Assembly: GCF_016552165.1 (NCBI RefSeq)
Contig: NZ_JACVDA010000003.1
Span: forward strand, 1 to 64,000
DNA length: 64,000 bases
Direction of reading: 5' to 3'
Origin: Parvimonas parva
GTDB taxonomy: Bacteria > Bacillota > Clostridia > Tissierellales > Peptoniphilaceae
The notes below the pieces were generated by a model. That model did no database searches. It was not told where the DNA came from and saw nothing but the letters and a program-made list of their open reading frames with translations. This document shows, piece by piece, positions 1 to 9,978 of the stretch (positions are counted from its first letter, which is position 1; every line of letters begins with the position of its first letter). The position numbers were made by a program, and so were the translations under genes.

Positions 1-108
1 ATCCTAAAAAAATATTCAATTACAAAACGCCTAGAGAATTATTTTTATGTGGCTAATTTATTCTTGCAATTTAGTAACCAAAATTTAAAAAATTTCAGTT
101 CTTTATAT

Positions 109-3100
109 CTACATTAAATCAAATAAACTAACTTGATTAGTTTGTTGTAATTTATTTAATACTCCATGTTCTTTTAATGATTCTAATGCATTTTTATTTA
201 TCTTTGTTCTCTCTTGAAAATCTTCAATAGAAATAAAAGGTAACTTTCTAACTTCTTCATAAATAGAGTTAGAGTTTACATCACTTACAAAGTCTAAAGC
301 TCTAAATGGTGGTAAAATTTTTCCTTTACCATCGATTAAAAATTTTGAATAATGTGATTTTTCTAAGTCAACTTTACTTGCAACTATTCCGCGAAGATAC
401 ATTTCTTCGGCAACTTCAAGAATATCATAAACGTCCTGCTCCTTTTTAGATGCAGACTTCCCAAGTTCAGAAATTTCTTTCATCTTTGCTTGTATAGCAG
501 AAAGTCCTTTGTAAATTAAATTACCCGGATAATTTTCTATCTTAGTTGTAAAGTATGTTGCATAAAAAGCCTCAGGATAATGAACTTTAAAATATGCAAT
601 TCTATAACTCATCATTACATAAGCAACAGCATGTGCTTTAGGGAAAAGATACTTTATTTTTTTACAAGATTCGATATACCACTCAGGTATTCCATTTTCT
701 CTCATATAACTTTCAGTTTCTTCGTCAAGATTTTTTCCCTTTCTTACTGTTTCCATTATCTTAAATGAACGTTTATTTTCAAGTCCTTTAAAAATCAAAA
801 ATGTCATTATATCATCTCTTGTACATATTGTTTCATTTAAAGGTATTCCTTGTTTTATAAGCTCTTGTGCGTTTCCAAGCCATACATCCGTTCCATGTGA
901 TAAACCGGAAATTCTTATAAGCTCTGTCAAAGTTTTCGGTCTTGTATCAAGTAACATCTGTCTTACAAAATTTGTACCATATTCAGGTATCCCAAGTGTT
1001 CCTACTCCGTCCTTATATTTATCATCAATAAATTTCAAACTTTCTGTAGAATAGAAAATATTTAAAGTTTCTTTATCGTCCATTGGAATATTTAAAGGGT
1101 CAACTCCCGTTAAATCTCCTAAATGTTTTATGATTGTTGGAACATCGTGTCCAAGTAAGTCAAGTTTTAAAATTCTACCACTTATAGATTTATAACTGAA
1201 GTGAGTTGTCTTTGTTTCAGAAGTTGGATCATCGGCCGGATATTGTATTGGAGTAAAATCATAGATTTCCTTATTATGTGGAACAATCATTACCCCACCG
1301 GGGTGTTGTCCACTCGTTCTTTTAACCCCTACTAATTTTCTTACATATCTTTTCATATTTCCTGAAGTCAAAGATAATTCTTTTTCTTCTACAAATTTTT
1401 TAACATATCCAAAAGCAGTTTTATCAGAAATTGTACCAATAGTTCCTGCTCTATAAACTTTATCTGAACCGAATAATTCTTCTGTATATTTATGGCAAGT
1501 CGGTTGATATTCTCCGGCAAAGTTTAAGTCTATATCAGGTTCTTTATCTCCGTCGAAACCTAAGAAAACTTCAAAAGGAATATCATGTCCTTCTTTAATC
1601 ATATTTGTTTTACAATGTGGACATTCTTTATCCGGCATATCAACTCCGGATTGTCCACTATATTCATCATGAAATTCTGAATGTTTACAATTAGGACAAA
1701 TATAATGTGGTATAAGAGGATTTACTTCTGTTATACCGGACATAGTAGCTGCAAAAGAAGAACCAACAGAACCTCTTGACCCTACCAAATATCCATCATC
1801 ATTTGAACGCCAAACAAGTTTTTGCGCAATGATATATAAAACGGCATAGCCATTCTTTATGATAGAGCCTAGCTCTCTTTCAAGTCTATCCTCAACAATT
1901 TTAGGTAAATTTTCTCCATAAATTGATTTAGCTTTGTCATAACAAATTTTTCTAAGTTCTTCATCAGCTCCTTCAATGAATGGAGGGAATGTTCCATTTG
2001 GTATTGGTAAAATATCCTCTAACATATCTTTAAAAAGATTTGTATTTTTTACTACAACTTCATAAGCTGTTTCTTTACCGAGATAGGAAAATTCTTCAAG
2101 CATTTCATTCGTAGTTCTAAAATAAAAAGCTCCTTCTCTTTCAAGATTTCTATTTCCTTGACCATATAAAATTACATTTCTAAAAAGATAATCCTCTTTA
2201 TCTAAATATTTTACATTTCCTGTTGCAACAACTAATTTATCTAATTTTTTACCGAGTTCAAAAATCTTTTTATTTATTTCTTTTAAATCATTTAGTTCTA
2301 AAACTTTTCCTCTGTTGTATAAATGTTTTAGATTTGATATTGGCTGAATTTCAAAAAAATCATAAAATTTTGCAATTTCTAAAATTTCTTCTTCACTTTT
2401 TCCTTCAATAAAAGCATTAAAAAGTTCTCCATTCCAATTTCCTGAACCAATTAAAAGACCATCTCTATATTCTTTTAATCTTGATTTTGGAAAACCTGCA
2501 ACCTTTCTAAAATATTTCATCAAACCTTCAGAAACCATTTTATAAAAACCACTTAAAGCTTTCATCTCTTTTACATAAATTATTGAATTATATGAAATAT
2601 TTTTTGCAACAGGCCATTTGGTTTCAATATTATTTATATTTTCATCAAAAACTTTTCCTTGTTTTTCAATTATTTTTATAAGCTCTAAAAGAATACCTGC
2701 ACAAGCCTCAGCATCGAAACTTGCCCTATGGTGATTCAATAATTTTACTCCAAGCTCTTTACATAATGTATTAAGTTTATGATTCTTTAATTGTGGTAAA
2801 ACAGCTCTTGCAAAGCCCATTGTATCAATAAAAGTCGGGTCAAAATCAAGAGAAAGTCTTTTACAATTAGTTTTTATAAATGAAATATCAAACTCTGCGT
2901 TATGTGCGACAAAAACAGCATCTTTAGAAAATTCTAAAAACTTAGGCATAATTTCATTTATTAAAGGTTTGTCTGCTACCATTTCATTTGTAATGCCAGT
3001 AATATCTGTAATTTCTTGAGATATTTCTTGCTGTGGATTTACAAGTTCATTAAAAACTTCAACAATTTTCCCGTTCTCAACACGAACTGCCCCGATTTCT

Positions 3101-4404
3101 GTAATATTATTTTTCAGATGTGAAAGTCCTGTTGTTTCAATGTCAAAAACTACAAACGTATCAAAACTTATTCCATCTTTATAATTATATAAAATTCTAG
3201 GATTATCTTCTAATAAGTTTAATTCAAGACCATAAAGAGCCTTTATATCATCTTTTCCAAATAAATCCATCATTTGCGGATAGGCTTGAACAACTCCTAT
3301 ATCTGTAACACCAATAGCAGTATGTCCCATTTGTGATAATCTTGATTTTAAAACTTGTAAATCAACACAACCGTCAAGACCACTCATCTGTGAATTTAAA
3401 TGAAGTTCAACCCTTTTTTCAGGAGCCTCATCTACATAAACCTTATTAGGAGCAATTTCCATACTATTAATCATCATAGAAATTCCTCTAGCATATTGGT
3501 CGTATTCAACTCTACCAGTAGCAAGTACACAAATTCCCTTTTCAATAGACTTAGAATTTATTTTATCATTAAACATAGAAAATATTTTATCATCTAAAAA
3601 TAATTTACAATTCATAGCAGAAGTATCATCTTCAATATCAAATAAAGCTAATTTTTTACCACTTTTAAGCTCTCTAATCTCTAAATCATATACTCTACCT
3701 TGAATTTTACAAAAACCACTATTTTGGTCTAAATCTATAATTTGTAAAATTGGGTCTTTATCAGAAATTTTTCTACCAATTTTAAATTCTTTGTTTTCTT
3801 CAATAAATTCTTTATTAGCTTTTGCCTTTTCAACTTTTACTTCATTTTCTTTTTGAATTTCTTTTAACTTATTTTCCAATTTATCTTCAAATTTTACCAC
3901 AGATTTTTCTTCATGAATATCCAAAGAATTAAGCATAAAAATTTCTACATTTTCAGTAAATTTTTTTGAAATAAAGTCTTTTAAGTCATTTACAAAAGAA
4001 TTAGAAACAAGTTTAAATCTATAAATTGAATTTGAAATAAAAATTTCAATATAATCTTCTAAAAAATTTATTCTATCATTATTAGTAAGAGAAAAACCAT
4101 GATTTTTTAATAATCTTTGAGTTTCATTTACGAACTCATCGTAATTTATATAGTAAAAATATTCATAAGGATATTCAGCATTAGAAAAAGTCTGAACTGA
4201 AAATTCAACTTCTTTACCATTGAATAATTCATGAAGTTCTTCATCTAAAACCATAAGTTCTTCTATACCAATATCATCAGAGTTTGTAAGTAATTTAAAA
4301 CTTATTTTTTCATCACCAAAAACAAACTCATCAATTATAAAATCTTCTGATAAGCTGTAATTTTTTCGACGTGAAAAATAAAAACTTTTTAAACTCCTAT
4401 ACAT
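109..4404 (-). CDS. polC: DNA polymerase III alpha subunit, PolC type
   Basis: Replicative polymerase of low-GC Gram-positives. At 1431 aa it has the usual PolC length and order: N-terminal region, OB fold (about 230-320), first PHP segment (about 335-405), DEDDh proofreading exonuclease starting at FDIETTG (about 420), second PHP segment (about 680-770), zinc-binding CPNC...CPHC (about 905-932) and the palm with PDIDLNFAGEYQP (about 957). The PHP metal motifs look degraded: HLN instead of HLH, TDIG instead of TDHG, and ATGNVKYL instead of ATGNVHYL. GGAGG lies just before the ATG, inside the end of ispG. It is the last gene of the pyrH-frr-uppS-cdsA-rseP-ispG-polC operon; I see no clear terminator in positions 1-108. 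Confidence 0.98.
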   Translation of the reverse strand: MYRSLKSFYFSRRKNYSLSEDFIIDEFVFGDEKISFKLLTNSDDIGIEELMVLDEELHELFNGKEVEFSVQTFSNAEYPYEYFYYINYDEFVNETQRLLKNHGFSLTNNDRINFLEDYIEIFISNSIYRFKLVSNSFVNDLKDFISKKFTENVEIFMLNSLDIHEEKSVVKFEDKLENKLKEIQKENEVKVEKAKANKEFIEENKEFKIGRKISDKDPILQIIDLDQNSGFCKIQGRVYDLEIRELKSGKKLALFDIEDDTSAMNCKLFLDDKIFSMFNDKINSKSIEKGICVLATGRVEYDQYARGISMMINSMEIAPNKVYVDEAPEKRVELHLNSQMSGLDGCVDLQVLKSRLSQMGHTAIGVTDIGVVQAYPQMMDLFGKDDIKALYGLELNLLEDNPRILYNYKDGISFDTFVVFDIETTGLSHLKNNITEIGAVRVENGKIVEVFNELVNPQQEISQEITDITGITNEMVADKPLINEIMPKFLEFSKDAVFVAHNAEFDISFIKTNCKRLSLDFDPTFIDTMGFARAVLPQLKNHKLNTLCKELGVKLLNHHRASFDAEACAGILLELIKIIEKQGKVFDENINNIETKWPVAKNISYNSIIYVKEMKALSGFYKMVSEGLMKYFRKVAGFPKSRLKEYRDGLLIGSGNWNGELFNAFIEGKSEEEILEIAKFYDFFEIQPISNLKHLYNRGKVLELNDLKEINKKIFELGKKLDKLVVATGNVKYLDKEDYLFRNVILYGQGNRNLEREGAFYFRTTNEMLEEFSYLGKETAYEVVVKNTNLFKDMLEDILPIPNGTFPPFIEGADEELRKICYDKAKSIYGENLPKIVEDRLERELGSIIKNGYAVLYIIAQKLVWRSNDDGYLVGSRGSVGSSFAATMSGITEVNPLIPHYICPNCKHSEFHDEYSGQSGVDMPDKECPHCKTNMIKEGHDIPFEVFLGFDGDKEPDIDLNFAGEYQPTCHKYTEELFGSDKVYRAGTIGTISDKTAFGYVKKFVEEKELSLTSGNMKRYVRKLVGVKRTSGQHPGGVMIVPHNKEIYDFTPIQYPADDPTSETKTTHFSYKSISGRILKLDLLGHDVPTIIKHLGDLTGVDPLNIPMDDKETLNIFYSTESLKFIDDKYKDGVGTLGIPEYGTNFVRQMLLDTRPKTLTELIRISGLSHGTDVWLGNAQELIKQGIPLNETICTRDDIMTFLIFKGLENKRSFKIMETVRKGKNLDEETESYMRENGIPEWYIESCKKIKYLFPKAHAVAYVMMSYRIAYFKVHYPEAFYATYFTTKIENYPGNLIYKGLSAIQAKMKEISELGKSASKKEQDVYDILEVAEEMYLRGIVASKVDLEKSHYSKFLIDGKGKILPPFRALDFVSDVNSNSIYEEVRKLPFISIEDFQERTKINKNALESLKEHGVLNKLQQTNQVSLFDLM

Positions 4405-4405
4405 A

Positions 4406-5464
4406 TTATTCCTCCGTATAATTATTTATTTCATTAATAAGCTCAGATAATAAATCTTTTTCTTCAACTTTTTTAATAATCTGACCTTTTTTGAAAATAA
4501 GTCCTTTACCATTTCCTCCTGCTATTCCTAAATCAGCCTCCCTAGCCTCTCCAGGTCCATTTACAGGACAACCCATTATGGCAATTTTCAAATTTTTCTT
4601 TACATGTTTTAATTCTTTTTCTGCCTGTTCAACAATATTTATTAAATCTATTTTAGTTCTTGAACAAGTAGGACAAGAAATTAAATCTATTCCATCTCTT
4701 AAAAGTCCAAGTGAACGCAAAATTTCTTTACCTACTTTAACTTCTTCAACAGGATTTCCAGTTAAAGACACTCTAATTGTATCTCCTATCCCTTTTGCTA
4801 AAATTATTCCAAGACCAACAGAGGATTTTATACTGCCTCTAAAACTTGGCCCTGCCTCAGTAATTCCTAAATGTAATGGATAATCACATAAACTACTTAG
4901 TAATTCATAAGACTCTACACAAATAGGTACATTACTTGATTTTATAGAAATTTTTATTTGGTCAAAATTTAATGACTCTAAAAATTCAACTTGGTCCAAT
5001 GCACTATAAACGATAGATTCTTTATTAACTCCACCAAATTTATCTATAAATTTTTGATTTACAGAGCCGGAATTAACTCCAACTCTTATTGGAATGTTGT
5101 GATATTTACAACACTCAACTACTTCTTTGACTTTTTTTCTTCCTCCGATATTTCCCGGATTAATTCTTAAACAGTCAGCACCGTTTTCAGCAGCCATTAT
5201 TGCAAGTTTATAATCATATTGAATATCTGCAATAAATGGTATTGTAGTCAAAGACTTTATCTTTTTAATAGCTAAAGCATCATCTAAATCATTAACAGCA
5301 GAACGGCTAATATTACAGCCCTCTTTTGTAAATTCATTAATTTGTCTAGCTGTAGCAAATACATCTTTAGTGATTGTATTTGTCATTGATTGTATAGAAA
5401 TAGGAGAACCGCCTCCAATAGGCACGTTCCCCACAAAAATTTTCTTTGTTATTTTTCTTTCCAT
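4406..5464 (-). CDS. ispG: 4-hydroxy-3-methylbut-2-en-1-yl diphosphate synthase (IspG/GcpE)
   Basis: Converts MEcPP to HMBPP in the MEP isoprenoid pathway using a 4Fe-4S cluster. The protein is 352 aa and begins with the family signature KIFVGNVPIGGGSPISIQSM. Cluster ligands are visible in SCPTCSR (about 263-266) and MGCPVNGPGEAREADLGIAGG (about 298). The start overlaps the rseP stop by one base (TAATG), so the genes are translationally coupled; the polC ribosome site lies in its last codons. Its pathway partner ispH is at 16042, but no dxr lies in this operon, where many Firmicutes have dxr between cdsA and rseP. Confidence 0.97.
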   Translation of the reverse strand: MERKITKKIFVGNVPIGGGSPISIQSMTNTITKDVFATARQINEFTKEGCNISRSAVNDLDDALAIKKIKSLTTIPFIADIQYDYKLAIMAAENGADCLRINPGNIGGRKKVKEVVECCKYHNIPIRVGVNSGSVNQKFIDKFGGVNKESIVYSALDQVEFLESLNFDQIKISIKSSNVPICVESYELLSSLCDYPLHLGITEAGPSFRGSIKSSVGLGIILAKGIGDTIRVSLTGNPVEEVKVGKEILRSLGLLRDGIDLISCPTCSRTKIDLINIVEQAEKELKHVKKNLKIAIMGCPVNGPGEAREADLGIAGGNGKGLIFKKGQIIKKVEEKDLLSELINEINNYTEE

Positions 5465-6498
5465 TAATTTGCTCCAAATAAAACTCCAAGTCTTAATACA
5501 TCCTTAAAAGAAACGAATAATATAAGACCCATTAAAAATATAAAACCTATTGTATGAACAAGACCTTCTTTTGATCTTGAAATAGGTCTGCCTAAAATTA
5601 GCTCTATAAATAAGAAAACTAATCTACCACCATCTAAAGCAGGTATAGGTAATAAGTTTATAAATCCTAAGTTTACACTTAAAAATGCTGTAATGTATAG
5701 TAATGAATACCAACCATTACTTGCAGCGCTACTTATTGCTCCTACAACTCCAATAGGACCTGAAAGCTGTCCAACTCCTACTTTTCCTGTAAATAATTGT
5801 CTTAAAATATCAAACATAGAATTTATAAAATAAAAGAATGTATTAAAACTTTCTTTTACAGAAACTAATAAATTTCTTTCAAGTTTTGAACTAACTCCTA
5901 AAACTTTTTCATTTTTATTCTCAAACTTTAAAGAAATTTCTTTTTCTTCATTATTTCTAAGCACTTTAACCGTAGTTTCTTCTTTATCTAATTTTGATAA
6001 GCTTGTTTGAATATCTTTCCAAGAATTTATTTTATTTTCACCGATACTTAAAATCTTATCTCCTGCTTGTATTCCATATTTTTGTGCTACAGAATTATTC
6101 ATAATACTTTCTATTGTAGTTGTTTGATGCCCTCTAATAGCAAACAAAGTAAAAAGTATTACAAAAGCTAAAATAAAATTAAATAAAGGTCCTGCAAAAA
6201 TAGTTAAAATTCTCCCTCCAAGAGTCGCTCCGTTGAAATGCCCTCTTTCTGAAAAATCTAATTCTGTATCTTCTTCTCCTTCATCTTCACCCTCCATAGC
6301 ACAAAAACCACCAAGTGGTAAAGCTCTAAGAGAATATAGAGTATCACCTTTTTGTTTTCCAAAAATTTTAGGACCCATTCCGACTGCAAACTCATTAACC
6401 TTTATCTTTGCTCTTTTAGCAAAAATGAAATGCCCAAATTCATGAACAACAACTACGACCATAAACACCAACAGTGCTACTATTATCTTTATAATCAT
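5464..6498 (-). CDS. rseP: RIP metalloprotease RseP (site-2 protease family)
   Basis: Intramembrane zinc protease of family M50, acting in regulated proteolysis of membrane proteins such as anti-sigma factors. The catalytic HEFGH is at residues 19-23 in the first membrane helix, a PDZ domain spans about 125-195 (GIQAGDKILSIGENKI), and LDGGR near residue 288 supplies the third metal ligand. The 344-aa length is normal. It overlaps cdsA upstream and ispG downstream by single bases (TAATG), which indicates a coupled operon. Confidence 0.96.
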   Translation of the reverse strand: MIIKIIVALLVFMVVVVVHEFGHFIFAKRAKIKVNEFAVGMGPKIFGKQKGDTLYSLRALPLGGFCAMEGEDEGEEDTELDFSERGHFNGATLGGRILTIFAGPLFNFILAFVILFTLFAIRGHQTTTIESIMNNSVAQKYGIQAGDKILSIGENKINSWKDIQTSLSKLDKEETTVKVLRNNEEKEISLKFENKNEKVLGVSSKLERNLLVSVKESFNTFFYFINSMFDILRQLFTGKVGVGQLSGPIGVVGAISSAASNGWYSLLYITAFLSVNLGFINLLPIPALDGGRLVFLFIELILGRPISRSKEGLVHTIGFIFLMGLILFVSFKDVLRLGVLFGAN

Positions 6499-7280
6499 TA
6501 AATATTACCTCCAAATATATAAAACACAATGTAAACTAAAGGAGTTACAAAAATAATACTGTCGAATCTATCTAAAAATCCACCATGTCCTTTAATAATA
6601 TTGCTAAAATCTTTTATACCCATTTCTCGCTTTATTTTTGATGCAAATAAATCTCCGATTTGTGCAACTATTGAAAGAATTATTCCTGATAGAGTTACAA
6701 AAACAATATTATTTTTTAACACAAAGTAATTAAATAAATTTAACAATATTAGTGAACCGAAAATTCCACCTAAAGCACCTTCAATAGTTTTTTTAGGACT
6801 TATACTTGGACATAATTTGTGTTTGCCAAAAATCATTCCAAATAAATATGCGAATGTATCAGTTCCCCAAGAAATTAAAAATACTATCCATAAAAGATTA
6901 GTATAACCTAATTTCAAAAAAACTCCCATAGGTACTGAAATATAGATAAAAGAAAATAATAATCTACCTAAGCTCTCAATACTCATTTTATTAAAGAATA
7001 AGTAATATATGGAAATAATAAGAAAATATGATGCAAAAAAAGTTAAAACTAAATTTTCATTTGAAATACTTATAGAATACAACATTCCCATAGAAAATAT
7101 TAAGCTAAAACCAATCATAAACACATCGTTTAACTTAAAAGTCCTAAATAATTCAATTAAGCAAAAAATAGTAATAGCCATAGAGTATCCAACTAATGCA
7201 TACCCTTTAAGATAAATACAAATAAAAGATATTATTAACATCAAAGCACCACTTATAGTTCTATTAATAAAACTATTCAT
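6498..7280 (-). CDS. cdsA: phosphatidate cytidylyltransferase (CDP-diglyceride synthase)
   Basis: Makes CDP-diacylglycerol from phosphatidic acid and CTP at the membrane, the branch point for phospholipids. It is a 260-aa polytopic protein with SPKKTIEGALGG in the middle and the family signature near the C terminus (SKIKREMGIKDF followed by GHGGFLDRFDS). It lies between uppS and rseP with one-base TAATG overlaps on both sides, the conserved order in Firmicutes. Confidence 0.96.
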   Translation of the reverse strand: MNSFINRTISGALMLIISFICIYLKGYALVGYSMAITIFCLIELFRTFKLNDVFMIGFSLIFSMGMLYSISISNENLVLTFFASYFLIISIYYLFFNKMSIESLGRLLFSFIYISVPMGVFLKLGYTNLLWIVFLISWGTDTFAYLFGMIFGKHKLCPSISPKKTIEGALGGIFGSLILLNLFNYFVLKNNIVFVTLSGIILSIVAQIGDLFASKIKREMGIKDFSNIIKGHGGFLDRFDSIIFVTPLVYIVFYIFGGNI

Positions 7281-7996
7281 TAAATTCCCCCAAATCTTCT
7301 ATTCCTATTTTGAAAATCATATATAGCATCATACAAATCTTCAGCATAAAACTCCGGCCATAAAATATCTGTAAAATAAAATTCAGAATAAGCCAGTTGA
7401 TAAATCAAAAAATTACTTATTCTTTTTTCATTTCCAGTTCTTATAATTAAGTCAACATCAGAATTTTCTTTAGTATATAAATAATTTTTAAAAGTTTCTT
7501 CATTTAAATCATCAACAGAAAATTTACCATCGGAAATATCTTCGTATAATTTCTTTATAGAAGAAATTATTTCGGCTCTTCCACCATAATTAAGAGCAAT
7601 ATTTAACACCATTCCTGTATTATCCTTTGATTTTTCTATGCTATCATCTAACAATTTGACAATAGAGCTTGGTAATTTACTGTAATCTCCAACTACTCTA
7701 AAAATTATATTATTTTCTAAAATTCTTTTTAACTGAGAGTTTATATAGATAACTAAAATATTCATAAGACCCTTTACTTCTTCTTCAGGTCTTTTCCAAT
7801 TTTCAGTTGAAAAAGCATATAAAGTTAAAGTCTTTATCCCTATCTTACAACATTCTTCAACTATATCTACAACTCTATTCATTCCTTCTTTATGTCCGGC
7901 AATTCTGGGCAAAAATCTGTTTTTTGCCCAACGTCCGTTCCCATCCATAATTATACCAATATGTCTTGGTATATTTTCAAAATCTATATCTTTCAT
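7280..7996 (-). CDS. uppS: isoprenyl transferase (undecaprenyl diphosphate synthase)
   Basis: cis-Prenyltransferase that makes the C55 lipid carrier for cell-wall synthesis. The 238-aa protein has the catalytic Asp18 in IMDGNGRWAKN, the family motif LYAFSTENWKRP, and the C-terminal IRTGNEKRISNF and AYSEFYFTDILWPEF. The usual TSGE in the third motif reads TGNE here, a mild deviation. It overlaps frr and cdsA by one base each. Confidence 0.96.
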   Translation of the reverse strand: MKDIDFENIPRHIGIIMDGNGRWAKNRFLPRIAGHKEGMNRVVDIVEECCKIGIKTLTLYAFSTENWKRPEEEVKGLMNILVIYINSQLKRILENNIIFRVVGDYSKLPSSIVKLLDDSIEKSKDNTGMVLNIALNYGGRAEIISSIKKLYEDISDGKFSVDDLNEETFKNYLYTKENSDVDLIIRTGNEKRISNFLIYQLAYSEFYFTDILWPEFYAEDLYDAIYDFQNRNRRFGGI

Positions 7997-8553
7997 TAAA
8001 TTTCCATTAATTCTTTTTCTTTTGATTTTGTAATATCATCTACTTCTTTAGTAAACTTATCTGTAACTTTTTGAACTTGTTCTTCAGCTTGTCTTAATTC
8101 GTCTTCACTGATTTCTTTATCTTTTTCCATTTTCTTTAATTTATCAATTCCATCACGTCTTAAATTTCTAATAGCAATTTTTGCATTTTCACTATATCCC
8201 TTAACAACCTTAACTAATTCTTTTCTTCTATCTTCAGTTAATGCAGGGAAAGGTAATCTTATAACTTTTCCGTCATTAGAAGGAGTAATTCCTAAATTTG
8301 ATGCTAAAATAACTTTTTCTATCGGAGTTATTAAAGATGCGTCCCAAGGCTGAATTACTAATAATCTAGCCTCCGGAACTGAAAGTGATGCAACTTGTTT
8401 AATTGGTGTTTCTGTTCCATAATAATCAACAGTAAATTGGTCTAAAATAGCAGGATTAGCTCTTCCAGCTCTAACAGTTGTCAATTCTGTTTCATAAGCC
8501 TCTATTGATTTTGACATTTTTCTTTCTAATTCATTAATTACTTCTTTATACAT
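7996..8553 (-). CDS. frr: ribosome recycling factor
   Basis: Splits post-termination ribosomes together with EF-G. At 185 aa it matches the family length. Typical elements are the RAGRANPAILD segment, VDYYGTETPIKQVASLSVPEAR, and the two-helix C-terminal part with RNLRRDGIDKLKKMEKD. GGGGG lies upstream of the ATG, and pyrH ends 2 nt upstream. It is part of the pyrH-frr-uppS chain. Confidence 0.97.
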   Translation of the reverse strand: MYKEVINELERKMSKSIEAYETELTTVRAGRANPAILDQFTVDYYGTETPIKQVASLSVPEARLLVIQPWDASLITPIEKVILASNLGITPSNDGKVIRLPFPALTEDRRKELVKVVKGYSENAKIAIRNLRRDGIDKLKKMEKDKEISEDELRQAEEQVQKVTDKFTKEVDDITKSKEKELMEI

Positions 8554-8555
8554 AT

Positions 8556-9269
8556 TTATTTCCCCCTTACAATTGTTCCTACTTTTTCTCCCTTTGCAAC
8601 CCTAACCAAGTTTTCAGGGTCATCAATTCCAAATACAACAAGTGGAATATTATTATCCATACAAAGAGAAGTTGCAGTAGCATCCATTATACCTAAACCT
8701 CTATTTAAAATTTCTATATATGTTAGTTCATCAAATTTCTTTGCATTATCAAATTTATTTGGGTCACAATCATAAACACCATCTGTTCCTGTTTTACCAA
8801 GTAAAATAACATCTGCATTCATTTCAGCAGCTCTTAAAGCTGCAGTTGTATCTGTTGAAAAATATGGCATACCTGTACCAGCACCAAAAATAACTATTCT
8901 GCCTTTTTCAAGATGTCTTTCTGCCTTTCTTTTTATAAAAGGCTCAGCAACTTCGTGAACATTAATTGCTGTTTGAACTCTTGTCGGTATTCCTAAATTC
9001 TCCAATGTAGCTTGTAATCTTAAAGAATTTATTATTGTTGCAAGCATACCCATGTGGTCTGAAGTTGAACGTTCTATATTTTCACTTGAACGACCTCTCC
9101 AAAAATTACCACCACCAACCACAATACAAATTTGAATTCCTAAATCATATACATCTTTTACTGATTTACAAATTTTTTCGATTGTTTCATCATGAAGTCC
9201 ATGTCCTACTCCACCGGACAAAGCCTCTCCACTAAGTTTAATAACTACTCTTTTAAAATCTAAATCCAT
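8556..9269 (-). CDS. pyrH: UMP kinase
   Basis: Bacterial UMP kinase of the amino-acid kinase fold, phosphorylating UMP to UDP. The 237-aa protein shows the N-terminal [12 protein letters not shown], the [10 protein letters not shown] loop, and [21 protein letters not shown], with the C-terminal GTIV. It is the first gene of the long operon ending in polC; AAAGGAGAT precedes the ATG. rpsB and tsf, often adjacent to pyrH in other Firmicutes, are about 33 kb away in this window. Confidence 0.97.
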   Translation of the reverse strand: MDLDFKRVVIKLSGEALSGGVGHGLHDETIEKICKSVKDVYDLGIQICIVVGGGNFWRGRSSENIERSTSDHMGMLATIINSLRLQATLENLGIPTRVQTAINVHEVAEPFIKRKAERHLEKGRIVIFGAGTGMPYFSTDTTAALRAAEMNADVILLGKTGTDGVYDCDPNKFDNAKKFDELTYIEILNRGLGIMDATATSLCMDNNIPLVVFGIDDPENLVRVAKGEKVGTIVRGK

Positions 9270-9299
9270 AAAGTTTATCTCCTTTAAATTCTTACTTTA

Positions 9300-9328
9300 A
9301 GTTTACCATTTTTTCAAAATTTTTTCAA
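9300..9328 (-). promoter_or_regulatory. putative promoter of the pyrH-polC operon
   Basis: On the minus strand TTGAAA (9323-9328) and TAAACT (9300-9305) are separated by 17 nt, with a TG one base before the -10 (extended -10). It is the only good match between pyrH and the upstream terminator. Confidence 0.6.
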
Positions 9329-9355
9329 TATTTAAAGCAAGTTTTTAAATGCAAC

Positions 9356-9387
9356 AAAAAAGATTGAAATATTATTCCAATCTTTTT
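9356..9387 (-). terminator. terminator after the lipoprotein gene
   Basis: Inverted repeat AAAAAGATTG / CAATCTTTTT with a 12-nt centre, giving a minus-strand hairpin with U-rich 3' side. It separates the secreted-protein cassette from the pyrH promoter. Confidence 0.8.
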
Positions 9388-9397
9388 ATAAAATATT

Positions 9398-9976
9398 TTA
9401 ATCTCTATCTATTTCCATTTCACGTTCTATTTCAGCTTTAATTTTTGAAGGTAATTCATTCTTACTATCTTCTATGTCTTTAACTATTTCTTTATAATTT
9501 TTAGCTAATTGTTTTGCTTCTTTGTATTCAGTTAAATACTCATTGTTATCGTATTCTATTCCATATTTATTTACAATATCAACATATTCTATTCCTAAAA
9601 GAGTATCTAAAATTGTAAATTCATCTTTCAGTTCAAATCTATCATTAGGATAAAACTCACTATCTGCATTTATATATTTTTTACCATTTTTAACTTCTAT
9701 CTTTGGATTAAAAGCTTCAAAAAAAGCCTCATCTTTACTTGGTTTTTTAAAAACCTTTCCATTTTTATCAACTATAACTCCGGAATATTTGTTCCAACAA
9801 TAATCCGGATACTTTATATTAACTTTATCCATGGGAAATACAATACTTCCATTATCGTTTGCTGAAAACACTTTATTTTTTAATTTTTCAACTCCAACAT
9901 TAGAAGAACTTTTACAAGATGAAAAAATAAACAAAGTACACAAACAAAAACTTAAAATTTTAAAAAATTTTTTCAT
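9398..9976 (-). CDS. putative lipoprotein of unknown function
   Basis: 192-aa protein with a lipoprotein signal: MKKFF, hydrophobic ILSFCLCTLFIF, then the lipobox FSSC with the acylated Cys near residue 21. The mature part is charged, with no motif I recognise; an acidic/lysine-rich C terminus (about 150-192) looks helical. Its start lies 2 nt after the stop of the upstream secreted-protein gene, and the GGAGG for this gene is inside that gene's last codons, so the two are coupled. A terminator follows. Function unknown. Confidence 0.85.
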   Translation of the reverse strand: MKKFFKILSFCLCTLFIFSSCKSSSNVGVEKLKNKVFSANDNGSIVFPMDKVNIKYPDYCWNKYSGVIVDKNGKVFKKPSKDEAFFEAFNPKIEVKNGKKYINADSEFYPNDRFELKDEFTILDTLLGIEYVDIVNKYGIEYDNNEYLTEYKEAKQLAKNYKEIVKDIEDSKNELPSKIKAEIEREMEIDRD

Positions 9977-9978
9977 TA

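Noticed and set aside
4491-4883. Plus-strand ORF of 130 codons
   Set aside because: Lies wholly antisense to ispG, has no ribosome site and low-complexity composition; ispG is certain.
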